Source: Gammaproteobacteria bacterium | Lineage (GTDB): Bacteria > Pseudomonadota > Gammaproteobacteria > Chromatiales > Chromatiaceae | DNA length: 8,976 nt | NCBI GenBank assembly: GCA_024277555.1 | Contig: JAJRUY010000076.1 | Span: forward strand, 1-8,976 | Direction: 5' to 3' | Position numbers and translations under genes: made by a program | Shown here: in pieces, positions 1 to 5,752 of the stretch | Numbering within the stretch: position 1 is the stretch's first letter | How the letters are laid out: each line of letters opens with the position of its first letter | Notes under the pieces: model-generated | The model's input: only the letters and a program-made list of their open reading frames with translations | Told to the model about the DNA's origin: nothing | The model's database searches: none

Positions 1-2
1 AT

Positions 3-59
3 CGCATTACCAGTGATCGAATTCGTGTTGGTCAGGTGTTGCGCATCCCCAGTACCTGA
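3..59 (+). CDS. amiB: C-terminal end of N-acetylmuramoyl-L-alanine amidase (AmiB/AmiC type, LysM tail), partial
   Basis: Only the last 18 codons and the TGA stop at 57-59 are in the window; the gene begins before base 1. The visible residues RITSDRIRVGQVLRIPST match the closing half of a LysM peptidoglycan-binding repeat (pattern S-D-x-I-R-V-G-Q-x-L-x-I-P). Periplasmic amidases that split daughter-cell septal peptidoglycan often end this way. The identification as amiB is largely from position: in gammaproteobacteria amiB normally sits just before mutL, miaA, hfq, hflX and hflKC, all of which follow here. No GC-rich hairpin with a U-tract follows the stop, so transcription may run on into the repeat region. 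Another LysM protein cannot be excluded from so short a piece. Confidence 0.72.
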   Translation, partial: RITSDRIRVGQVLRIPST

Positions 60-102
60 GATTTATTGTTGAATTTTGTGATCTTGAAAGCCCAAAAATA
101 TT

Positions 103-131
103 TTGTTAATTGTGGGTGGGCGTGGTATAAA
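103..131 (+). promoter_or_regulatory. Candidate sigma70 promoter with extended -10
   Basis: TTGTTA at 103-108 (4 of 6 to the -35 consensus) is separated by exactly 17 bases from TATAAA at 126-131 (5 of 6 to the -10). The -10 is preceded by TGG, which gives the TG-N extended form. The predicted start is near 138. The site lies 44 bases after the amidase stop and points toward fccA, about 700 bases downstream. It is the best promoter match I see in the non-coding region, but there is no experimental support. Confidence 0.45.
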
Positions 132-150
132 ATCATACAAATTTTATAAC
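124..150. promoter_or_regulatory. Imperfect dyad overlapping the candidate -10, possible operator
   Basis: GGTATAAAAT (124-133) and ATTTTATAAC (141-150) form an inverted repeat with 9 of 10 matching positions around a 7-base spacer. It covers the -10 of the candidate promoter and the predicted start point, where a dimeric repressor would be expected to bind. The arms are AT-rich, so chance similarity is possible. No regulator gene is in the window. Confidence 0.3.
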
Positions 151-162
151 AAACAATCATAA

Positions 163-273
163 GGGCACCTCGAAAAATCGTCATTCCGGCGCATGCCGGA
201 ATCCATAACTTGCTGATTTATATGGGCCCCGGCTTTCGCCGGGGTGATGAAAAACGAATTATTCGAGGTTCCC
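163..273 (+). repeat. Repeat copy A, ~111 bp MITE-like/REP-like element, intact
   Basis: The element begins GGGCACCTCGAAAAAT and ends ATTATTCGAGGTTCCC, which are imperfect terminal inverted repeats. Inside are two strong hairpins: ATTCCGGC/GCCGGAAT at 183-202 and CCCCGGC-TTTC-GCCGGGG at 227-244. Its reverse complement matches copy D (682-793) with about nine differences over 112 positions. It is flanked by ATAA on both sides (159-162 and 274-277), a possible 4-base target duplication. It encodes no protein. The structure suggests a non-autonomous mobile element whose transposase is elsewhere; the family is unknown to me. Confidence 0.8.
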
Positions 274-290
274 ATAATAGAATAACTATG

Positions 291-402
291 TGGCGCCTCG
301 AGTAATCCGGTTTTAGTCACTGTGGCGAAGGACGGAGTCCATGTAATTCAACTGCTTATGGATTTTGGTGCGCGCTGGAATGACAATTTTTTGGATGCGT
401 CC
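291..402 (-). repeat. Repeat copy B, degenerate, opposite orientation to A
   Basis: This aligns end to end with copy D: GCGCCTCGAGTAAT at its left end, a GTCAC...GGCGAAGG...GGAGTCCAT segment, CTTATGGATT, then GGAATGACAATTTTTTGGATGC at the right. Many substitutions have broken both internal hairpins, so this looks like an older copy. It lies 17 bases after copy A and points the other way. Confidence 0.6.
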
Positions 403-580
403 TATGGTTAACCTGTTTTCATAAATCTGTGGGGTTTGACTGTTTGTATTAAAAAATAATTGGGTGTGCATCAAATTTATTTATCCTGTTTTGTTATGCA
501 TCATATTAATTGACTTACAGATATTTACAGTCAAACAATGCTTTATCTAGCGGAGTCTTGGAAGAATGGTGTTTGCTTAA
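403..580. promoter_or_regulatory. AT-rich island between repeats B and C with short direct and inverted repeats
   Basis: No convincing reading frame is present. TGCATCA occurs at 467-473 and again at 497-503, exactly 30 bases apart (about three helical turns) and within wider similarity. TTTGACTGT at 435-443 is matched in reverse complement by ACAGTCAAA at 527-535. TTGACT also occurs at 510-515, but no good -10 lies at the proper distance. GGTTAACC at 406-413 is a perfect 8-base palindrome. This could be a remnant of the original fccA control region pushed away by repeats C and D. That is inference; no known operator consensus was recognised. Confidence 0.3.
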
Positions 581-681
581 GGGCATCTCTAGCAATTGTC
601 ATTCCGGCGAAGGCCGGAATCCATAAGCCACTGAAGTCAACAGGACTGCTACTTTAGACGGGGTGGCAATAATCGAATAAA
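581..681 (+). repeat. Repeat copy C, degenerate, same orientation as A
   Basis: The left half matches copy A well: GGGCATCTCTAGCAATTGTCATTCC, then an intact 8-bp hairpin at 601-620 (ATTCCGGC-GAAG-GCCGGAAT), then CCATAAG. The middle is unrelated or heavily changed. The right part (GGGGTGGCAATAATCGAATAA) only partly matches and runs directly into copy D, so the right boundary is approximate. Confidence 0.6.
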
Positions 682-793
682 GGGAGCCTCGAATAATTCG
701 TTTTTCGTCACCCTGGCGAAAGGCCGGGGTTCATATAAATCAGCAAGTTATGGATTCCGGCTTCCGCCGGAATGACGATTTTTCGAGATGCCC
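682..793 (-). repeat. Repeat copy D, ~112 bp element, intact, inverted relative to A
   Basis: This is nearly the reverse complement of copy A (about eight substitutions and one inserted base over 112). Hairpins lie at 711-729 (CCCTGGC/GCCGGGG with one mismatch) and 754-773 (ATTCCGGC-TTCC-GCCGGAAT). The second hairpin is followed after five bases by TTTTT, which could give weak termination. The element ends GATGCCC at 793, only 42 bases before the fccA start. A TATAAA at 734-739 resembles a -10 but has no -35 at a suitable distance. Confidence 0.8.
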
Positions 794-824
794 AGGTGTT
801 TGTCCTTAACCAGTAAATATCCTG

Positions 825-831
825 AAGGAGG
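825..831 (+). promoter_or_regulatory. fccA ribosome binding site
   Basis: AAGGAGG is a full match to the anti-Shine-Dalgarno core, four bases before the ATG at 836. It decides against the in-frame upstream ATG at 788, which lies inside repeat D and has no such site. Confidence 0.85.
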
Positions 832-835
832 ATTT

Positions 836-1432
836 ATGAAGAGAAAACTAGCTCTTAGTGCTGCGTTGATTGCCAGTGGGTTTGCATTCAGCACATCTGC
901 CATGGCAGAGATGCCAAGTGCAACCATGCTTGCCTATACCTGTGTAGGTTGTCATGGTACGAACGGCAACAGCCAAGGCCCGGCCACGCCTTCTCTGGCG
1001 GGTTCATCCAAGGACTATATTGTCGAGATAATGGATTATTATGCTTCTGGTGAGCGTGCTTCGACCATTATGGGGCGCATCGCGAAGGGATATACAAAAG
1101 AAGAAATCGAGGCAATGGCTGAGTTCTTTTCAAAGCAGAAGTTCGTGCCGGCTAAAGGGCAGAAGTTTGACGCCAAGCTGGCCAAGAAGGGCGCGAAGCT
1201 GCATGACAAATACTGTGAAAAATGTCATGAAGATGGCGGAACCTCGTCAGAAGACGATACGGGAATCCTGGCGGGTCAGTGGTCGCCTTACCTGAAATAC
1301 ACCCTTGCAGACATGATGGCTGGCAAGAGCCATATGTCCAAGAAAATGAAGAAGAAACTGAATAAATTGCACAAGAAGGCTGGTGACGCCGGTATTGAGC
1401 AGTTGCTTCACTACTACGCCAGCAAAAAGTAA
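836..1432 (+). CDS. fccA: Flavocytochrome c sulfide dehydrogenase, dihaem cytochrome c subunit
   Basis: This 198-residue protein begins with a Sec signal peptide (basic MKRK, hydrophobic 5-20, likely cleavage after AMA at residue 24). Two class I cytochrome c domains follow, with haem-binding motifs C36-V-G-C39-H40 and C127-E-K-C130-H131. Likely axial methionines are M79 (in STIMGRIAKGY) and M167 (in SHMSKKM), by comparison with the remembered Allochromatium vinosum dihaem subunit, which it resembles throughout (GAKLHDKYCEKCH, ILAGQW.PYL, GDAG). It accepts electrons from FccB in the periplasm and passes them to soluble cytochrome c. The ATG at 836 is chosen because AAGGAGG (825-831) lies four bases upstream and the signal peptide starts there. 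The C-terminal stretch 168-181 is very lysine-rich. fccB follows after a 14-base gap. Confidence 0.93.
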   Translation: MKRKLALSAALIASGFAFSTSAMAEMPSATMLAYTCVGCHGTNGNSQGPATPSLAGSSKDYIVEIMDYYASGERASTIMGRIAKGYTKEEIEAMAEFFSKQKFVPAKGQKFDAKLAKKGAKLHDKYCEKCHEDGGTSSEDDTGILAGQWSPYLKYTLADMMAGKSHMSKKMKKKLNKLHKKAGDAGIEQLLHYYASKK

Positions 1433-1446
1433 GGGGAGAATCAGAC

Positions 1447-2742
1447 ATGAGTAATTTTACACGCAGAAAATTTCTGAAAGTTACCGGGGTAGCGGCAGCT
1501 GCCTCATCGGCCCTTGCATTCAGCTCTTTCGCCATTGGCGGGGCGAAGAAAAAAGTGGTTATCGTCGGTGGCGGTATTGGCGGAGCAACAGCGGCCAAAT
1601 ACCTGCGCATGATGGACAACTCCATCGAAGTCACTTTGATCGAAGCCAACAAGGACTACTATACCTGCTTCATGAGCAACGAAGTGCTCGGTGGTGATCG
1701 TTCCATCGACACCATTCGCTTCGGTTATACTGGCCTGTCCGGGCATGGCGTAAAAGTCGTGCACGACTGGGTAAGCGGCATCGATGCAGGCAAGCGTGTG
1801 GTCACCACCAAAGGTGGAAAAAGCTTCCCCTATGACCGCTGTATCGTTTCCCCTGGCGTGGATTTCAAGTGGGACACGATCGAAGGTTATGATGCCGAAG
1901 TGGCCAAAAAGATCCCCCATGCCTGGAAGGCAGGCTCACAAACCGCAACCCTGCGCAAGCAGCTGGAAGCCATGCGCGATGGTGGAACGGTACTGATTGC
2001 TCCTCCTCCCAATCCTTTCCGCTGCCCTCCAGGGCCGTATGAGCTGGCTTCCCAGATTGCGCATTATCTGAAGAACAACAAGCCTAAATCCAAGATCATT
2101 ATTCTTGATCCCAAGGACAAATTCTCCAAGTTCGGTCTGTTCATGGATGGCTGGAAACGCCACTACGGCTATGGCACTGATAACAGCATGATTACCTGGG
2201 TAAGTGGCGCAGATGGTGGTGCGCTGGAGTCTGTTGATGCCAAGAACATGACTGTGCAGGCTGCTGTGGAAGAGTTCAAGGCAGATGTGATCAATATCAT
2301 TCCGGCACAGAAGGCAGGCAAGATTGCTTTCGATGCTGGTCTGACCAATGACAAGGGCTGGTGTCCTGTTGATGGCAAGACTTTTGAATCCACTGTACAC
2401 AAGAATATCCATGTGATTGGTGATTCCGCCATCGCCTCACCCCTGCCCAAGTCTGGTTATGCCGCCAATTCCGAGGCCAAGGTGTGTGCCGCGGCAATTG
2501 TTGCCCTGCTCAGTGGCGGCAAGGCGCCTCAGCCTTCCTATGTCAATACTTGCTATAGCATCATTGCTCCTGGTGACGGCATTTCTGTGGCCATGGTCTA
2601 TGCCTATAAAGATGGCAAGATCATCAAGGTCAAGGGTTCTGGCGGACTCACGCCTTCGGAGTTCGATCCCGAAATGCGTGCTCGGGAAGTGCAGTATGCA
2701 CATTCCTGGTTCAAGAATATCACCGCCGATGTGTTTGGCTGA
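1447..2742 (+). CDS. fccB: Flavocytochrome c sulfide dehydrogenase, FAD-binding catalytic subunit
   Basis: This 431-residue protein oxidises sulfide to sulfur/polysulfide in the periplasm and passes electrons to FccA. It has a Tat signal with the twin-arginine motif T-R-R-K-F-L-K (residues 5-11) and a hydrophobic stretch to about 30. The FAD Rossmann motif GGGIGG is at 41-46. C74 in YYTCFMSN is the expected covalent 8-alpha-cysteinyl FAD attachment site. C193 (FRCPPGPYE) and C369 (NTCYSI) match the redox-active disulfide pair. All three are offset by 32 from the remembered A. vinosum mature positions 42, 161 and 337, which puts the mature start near residue 33. The second FAD motif is VIGDSA (323-328), and the C-terminal domain ends near-canonically in ...FG. 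It is translated after fccA from a GGGGAG site. All expected catalytic residues are present, so it is likely functional. Confidence 0.95.
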   Translation: MSNFTRRKFLKVTGVAAAASSALAFSSFAIGGAKKKVVIVGGGIGGATAAKYLRMMDNSIEVTLIEANKDYYTCFMSNEVLGGDRSIDTIRFGYTGLSGHGVKVVHDWVSGIDAGKRVVTTKGGKSFPYDRCIVSPGVDFKWDTIEGYDAEVAKKIPHAWKAGSQTATLRKQLEAMRDGGTVLIAPPPNPFRCPPGPYELASQIAHYLKNNKPKSKIIILDPKDKFSKFGLFMDGWKRHYGYGTDNSMITWVSGADGGALESVDAKNMTVQAAVEEFKADVINIIPAQKAGKIAFDAGLTNDKGWCPVDGKTFESTVHKNIHVIGDSAIASPLPKSGYAANSEAKVCAAAIVALLSGGKAPQPSYVNTCYSIIAPGDGISVAMVYAYKDGKIIKVKGSGGLTPSEFDPEMRAREVQYAHSWFKNITADVFG

Positions 2743-2757
2743 TACTTGATCCGCAAT

Positions 2758-2772
2758 GCCGGTATTCCCGGC
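2758..2772 (+). other. Small hairpin before the fccB terminator
   Basis: GCCGG (2758-2762) and CCGGC (2768-2772) pair around a five-base loop, 15 bases after the fccB stop. It lies just upstream of the terminator hairpin and may add 3' end protection to the fccAB mRNA. Confidence 0.4.
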
Positions 2773-2777
2773 AAATA

Positions 2778-2803
2778 AAGCGCTGCTTCGGCAGCGTTTT
2801 TTT
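2778..2803 (+). terminator. Intrinsic terminator of fccAB
   Basis: The stem CGCTGC (2781-2786) / GCAGCG (2791-2796) closes a TTCG loop, the extra-stable C(UUCG)G tetraloop form, and is followed by seven T (2797-2803). AAAG upstream can extend pairing with the T run. It separates fccAB transcription from mutL. Confidence 0.92.
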
Positions 2804-2824
2804 ATGCTCAATCCATGGGCTGAG

Positions 2825-2849
2825 CGTATGCTGTAGCGGCGAGCATGCG
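2825..2849 (+). other. Hairpin in the mutL upstream region
   Basis: CGTATGCT (2825-2832) can pair with AGCATGCG (2842-2849) as an 8-bp stem with one G-U pair and a nine-base loop. It has no T-tract, so it is not a terminator. It lies in the roughly 100 bases between the fccB terminator and mutL, where I see no convincing promoter. Confidence 0.3.
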
Positions 2850-2906
2850 GCAGGCAAGCTCATCACATGAGGGGCGCATCATTTCCAGATATGGCAGAAT
2901 ATCCCC

Positions 2907-4697
2907 ATGACCCACCGCATCCATGCGCTTCCTTCCCAACTGATCAACCAGATCGCCGCTGGTGAAGTGGTAGAGCGCCCGGCGTCCGTGATCAAGGAGT
3001 TGGTGGAAAACAGCCTGGACGCAGACGCCACACAGATCGACGTGGATGTGGTTCAGGGTGGTGTCAAGCGCATGCGGGTACGGGACGATGGCCTGGGCAT
3101 ATCTCGGAACGATCTGTCACTGGCGCTCTCCCGTCATGCCACCAGCAAGGTTGCTTCTCTGGAAGATCTGGAAGGGATCAGGAGCATGGGTTTTCGTGGG
3201 GAGGCCTTGCCCAGTATTGCCTCGGTTTCCCGGCTGATACTGTTGTCCCGGGAGCGGGGTGCAGATCAGGCCTGGAAGCTGGATGGGGAGTCCCTGGAAC
3301 CTGCGCCCGCCGCTCATCCAGAAGGCACCACGGTGGATGTGCAGGATCTTTTCTACAACACCCCGGCGCGGCGCAAATTCCTGAAGACGGACAAGACCGA
3401 GTTCCGTCATCTGGAGCAGGTATTGCGGCGCTTGGCCCTGGCGCGCTTCGACGTGGCGTTCAAACTGCAGCACAATGGCAAGCCGGTTTTTTCTGCACGC
3501 CAGGCGAACAATGTAGGGGAGCGGGAGACCCGGATTGCAAACTTGCTGGGGCAGGGTTTTATCGACAACAGCCTGCGCTTCGAGCATGAAGCCGCTGGTT
3601 TGCGCCTGTCCGGATGGATCGGTTTGCCGGCCTTTTCCCGCAGCCAGGCGGATATGCAGTATTTCTTCGTCAACGGCCGCATGGTCAGGGACAAGCTGGT
3701 GAGCCATGCGGTTCGGCAGGCTTACCAGGATGTGCTCTATCATGGTCGCCATCCTGCATACCTACTGTATCTGGAACTGGCGCCCGAGCTGGTGGATGTG
3801 AATGTGCATCCGACCAAGCACGAAGTGAGGTTTCGTGAAGGCCGCCTGGTGCATGACTACCTGTTTCGCACCCTGCATCAAGTGCTTGCAGATGTGCGGC
3901 CCGGGGATCAGGTGGTTCCACCGGAATCCTCCCGGCAGGTTTCGCCCGGAGACACGCCGGTGTTGCCGCCAGTGGCGATGGCGGCCGGCCAGGCATCGGT
4001 AAGAGAACCCGCCCAATCCTACCAATCGGCTTTTCGCTGGCAAATGCCAGGTGCCACAACAGCTTCAAGGCTAGCGCGGCCTGCGTCTGCACCGATCCCT
4101 GACAATGGTGAAATGCCAGCCCTGGGCTACGCCCTGGCGCAACTGCATGGCGTGTATATACTGGCGCAAAATGCCGCAGGTTTGATCATTGTGGACATGC
4201 ATGCAGCTCACGAGCGCATTGTCTACGAACGCCTCAAGCAATCCCTGGATGGACAGGGGATACGCAGTCAGCCGCTGTTGGTGCCCGTGTCTGTCAAGGT
4301 CAGCCCCCGGGAAGTGCAGCTTGCCGCGGAGAACCAGGGAGTGCTCAAAGAACTGGGTCTGGAAATCGATCAACTGGACACAGCTACCCTGGTGGTTAGA
4401 TCCCTGCCCGCCCTGCTCGAAGGCGCCGATGCAGAAAACCTGGTGCGTGATCTGCTTTCGGATCTGGTGACTCATGGCAGTAGTGGGCGTATCAGGCAGG
4501 CCATCAATGAAGTGCTTTCCACCATCGCCTGTCATGGCTCTGTACGCGCCAACCGGCGGCTGGCGCTGGAGGAAATGAATGCGTTGCTGCGGGATATCGA
4601 AAGCACCGAGCGCAGCGGCCAATGCAATCACGGGCGTCCCACCTGCACGCAGCTTTCCATGGCCGAACTGGATAAACTGTTCCTGCGTGGGCGCTGA
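2907..4697 (+). CDS. mutL: DNA mismatch repair protein MutL (endonuclease-motif type)
   Basis: This 596-residue protein couples MutS mismatch recognition to strand excision. The N-terminal GHKL ATPase half shows QIAAGEVVERPASV (15-28), catalytic E31 and N35 in KELVEN, RDDGLGI (59-65) and GFRGEAL (95-101), then VNVHPTKHEVRF near 300. A proline/serine-rich linker follows at about 335-400. The C-terminal dimerisation domain carries D430-M-H-A-A-H-E-R-I-V-Y-E441, a form of the metal-binding endonuclease motif DQHA(X)2E(X)4E with Q replaced by M, plus ACHGSVRA (541-548) and C573-N-H-G-R-P578. E. coli MutL lacks these motifs; they occur in bacteria that nick DNA with MutL rather than MutH. The ATG at 2907 aligns with the family N-terminus, but the ribosome binding site is poor. 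The stop overlaps the miaA start by one base. Confidence 0.96.
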   Translation: MTHRIHALPSQLINQIAAGEVVERPASVIKELVENSLDADATQIDVDVVQGGVKRMRVRDDGLGISRNDLSLALSRHATSKVASLEDLEGIRSMGFRGEALPSIASVSRLILLSRERGADQAWKLDGESLEPAPAAHPEGTTVDVQDLFYNTPARRKFLKTDKTEFRHLEQVLRRLALARFDVAFKLQHNGKPVFSARQANNVGERETRIANLLGQGFIDNSLRFEHEAAGLRLSGWIGLPAFSRSQADMQYFFVNGRMVRDKLVSHAVRQAYQDVLYHGRHPAYLLYLELAPELVDVNVHPTKHEVRFREGRLVHDYLFRTLHQVLADVRPGDQVVPPESSRQVSPGDTPVLPPVAMAAGQASVREPAQSYQSAFRWQMPGATTASRLARPASAPIPDNGEMPALGYALAQLHGVYILAQNAAGLIIVDMHAAHERIVYERLKQSLDGQGIRSQPLLVPVSVKVSPREVQLAAENQGVLKELGLEIDQLDTATLVVRSLPALLEGADAENLVRDLLSDLVTHGSSGRIRQAINEVLSTIACHGSVRANRRLALEEMNALLRDIESTERSGQCNHGRPTCTQLSMAELDKLFLRGR

Positions 4698-5638
4698 TGG
4701 CTGAGAAAAGACAGCCGGCAGCCATCTTTGTCATGGGCCCCACGGCAGCCGGAAAGACCGAACTGGCAACCGAACTGTTCCGCCAGCTGCCTGTAGATGT
4801 GATCAGCGTGGATTCTGTGTTGGTGTACCGGAGAATGGATATCGGCACTGCCAAACCTGACCCGGAACTGCTGCGGGAGATCCCCCATGCTCTGGTGGAC
4901 ATTTGCGAGCCGGAGGAAGCTTATTCCGCCGCCCGTTTCCGGGTGGATGCGCTGGAGAAAATGCGGCAAAGCACCAGTGCCGGCAAAATCCCCTTGCTGG
5001 TTGGCGGTACCATGCTGTATTTTCGCGCCCTGGAGCAGGGGTTGTCGGATTTGCCGGAATCTGACTCAAAGGTGCGAAGCGCATTACAGCAGCGGCTCCA
5101 GCAGCAAGGTTCTGCGGCTCTGCACCGGGAGTTGCAAATGCAGGATCCGGAATCTGCAAAGCGCATTCATCCCAATGATCCCCAGCGCATACTACGTGCC
5201 CTGGAAGTGATGGAAATCAGTGGTCAGCCCTTGTCTCGGTTGCAGGAGCGGCAGGGAGAGAAACTCCCCTATAATATTCTGAAGCTGATAAAGGCTCCCA
5301 GGGAACGCAAGCTGCTGCACCAGCGTATCGCCCGGCGCTTTGATACGATGTTGCAAAGCGGCTTCGAGGAAGAAGTGCAGGCGCTGATGGCCCGGCCCGG
5401 TTTTTCGCCACAATTGCCATCCATGCGTGCCGTGGGTTACCGGCAAATGATCGAATACTTGCAGGGAGCTTGCAGCCGGGAAGAAATGCGGGAGAAAGGT
5501 ATTATCGCCACCCGCCAGTTGGCCAAGCGGCAGCTTACCTGGTTACGCCGGGAAAGCCGTGCAAACTGGTTGAACGAAGAACCGGGAAAAACACTGGAGC
5601 AGGCATTGAAATTGATTGATTTAAAAGCTTTTTTATAA
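4697..5638 (+). CDS. miaA: tRNA dimethylallyltransferase (A37 isopentenylation)
   Basis: This 313-residue enzyme transfers a dimethylallyl group from DMAPP to N6 of A37 in tRNAs that read codons starting with U, the first step toward ms2i6A. It has the P-loop G14-P-T-A-A-G-K-T21, then ISVDSVLVYRRMDIGTAKP (36-54), GGTMLYFRAL, NDPQRILRALEV and SMRAVGYRQM (242-251). The C-terminus is a basic helix with LAKRQLTWLRRES, all typical of MiaA at close to the E. coli length of about 316. The start ATG shares its A with the mutL TGA (TGATG at 4695-4699) and has no clear ribosome binding site of its own, so translation is probably coupled to mutL. Confidence 0.96.
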   Translation: MAEKRQPAAIFVMGPTAAGKTELATELFRQLPVDVISVDSVLVYRRMDIGTAKPDPELLREIPHALVDICEPEEAYSAARFRVDALEKMRQSTSAGKIPLLVGGTMLYFRALEQGLSDLPESDSKVRSALQQRLQQQGSAALHRELQMQDPESAKRIHPNDPQRILRALEVMEISGQPLSRLQERQGEKLPYNILKLIKAPRERKLLHQRIARRFDTMLQSGFEEEVQALMARPGFSPQLPSMRAVGYRQMIEYLQGACSREEMREKGIIATRQLAKRQLTWLRRESRANWLNEEPGKTLEQALKLIDLKAFL

Positions 5639-5651
5639 ACACATAAAATAA

Positions 5652-5679
5652 TTGCGAAGTAATGGCCTTGTGTTATATT
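5652..5679 (+). promoter_or_regulatory. Candidate sigma70 promoter for hfq
   Basis: TTGCGA (5652-5657, 4 of 6) is 16 bases from TATATT (5674-5679, 5 of 6), which is preceded by TGT, an extended -10. The start would be near 5686, leaving a leader of about 67 bases before hfq. A perfect TATAAT also occurs at 5726-5731 but lacks a -35. The leader contains a weak GTGGA/TCCAC hairpin (5698-5717). Confidence 0.45.
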
Positions 5680-5752
5680 AAAAAAGACGTATTTGGTGTG
5701 GAGCTCATTATTTCCACGCATTAATTATAATAAGTACAGAAGGAGCAAAACT

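Noticed and set aside
90..121. Terminator after the amidase gene (GCCCA / TGGGC pairing)
   Set aside because: The stem is only five bases with a 22-base loop and no T-tract, so it is not a credible intrinsic terminator.
168..180. Lysine-rich tail of FccA as a novel targeting or DNA-binding segment (nt about 1337-1378)
   Set aside because: The coordinates given are a nominal entry for this note. The homologous A. vinosum subunit, as remembered, also has a basic MEKKM-type helix here, so it is a family trait somewhat exaggerated rather than a new domain.
163..793. CRISPR array
   Set aside because: The repeats are about 112 bp, alternate in orientation, are diverged and have no regular spacers; there are no cas genes.
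788..835. In-frame upstream ATG at 788 that would extend FccA by 16 residues
   Set aside because: It lies inside repeat D, has no ribosome binding site and would put unrelated residues before a good signal peptide. The ATG at 836 has AAGGAGG.
1152..1652. Open frame on the minus strand across the end of fccA and the start of fccB
   Set aside because: It runs antisense to two clearly conserved genes, its protein is low-complexity and unlike any family, and no ribosome binding site is evident.
3117..3752. 211-codon minus-strand open frame within mutL
   Set aside because: It is a shadow of the strongly conserved MutL ATPase domain, with no family resemblance of its own.
5693..5752. Upstream ATG extending Hfq by 20 residues
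   Set aside because: Family alignment and AAGGAG just before 5753 place the start at MSKGQSLQDP; the extension lies in the leader.
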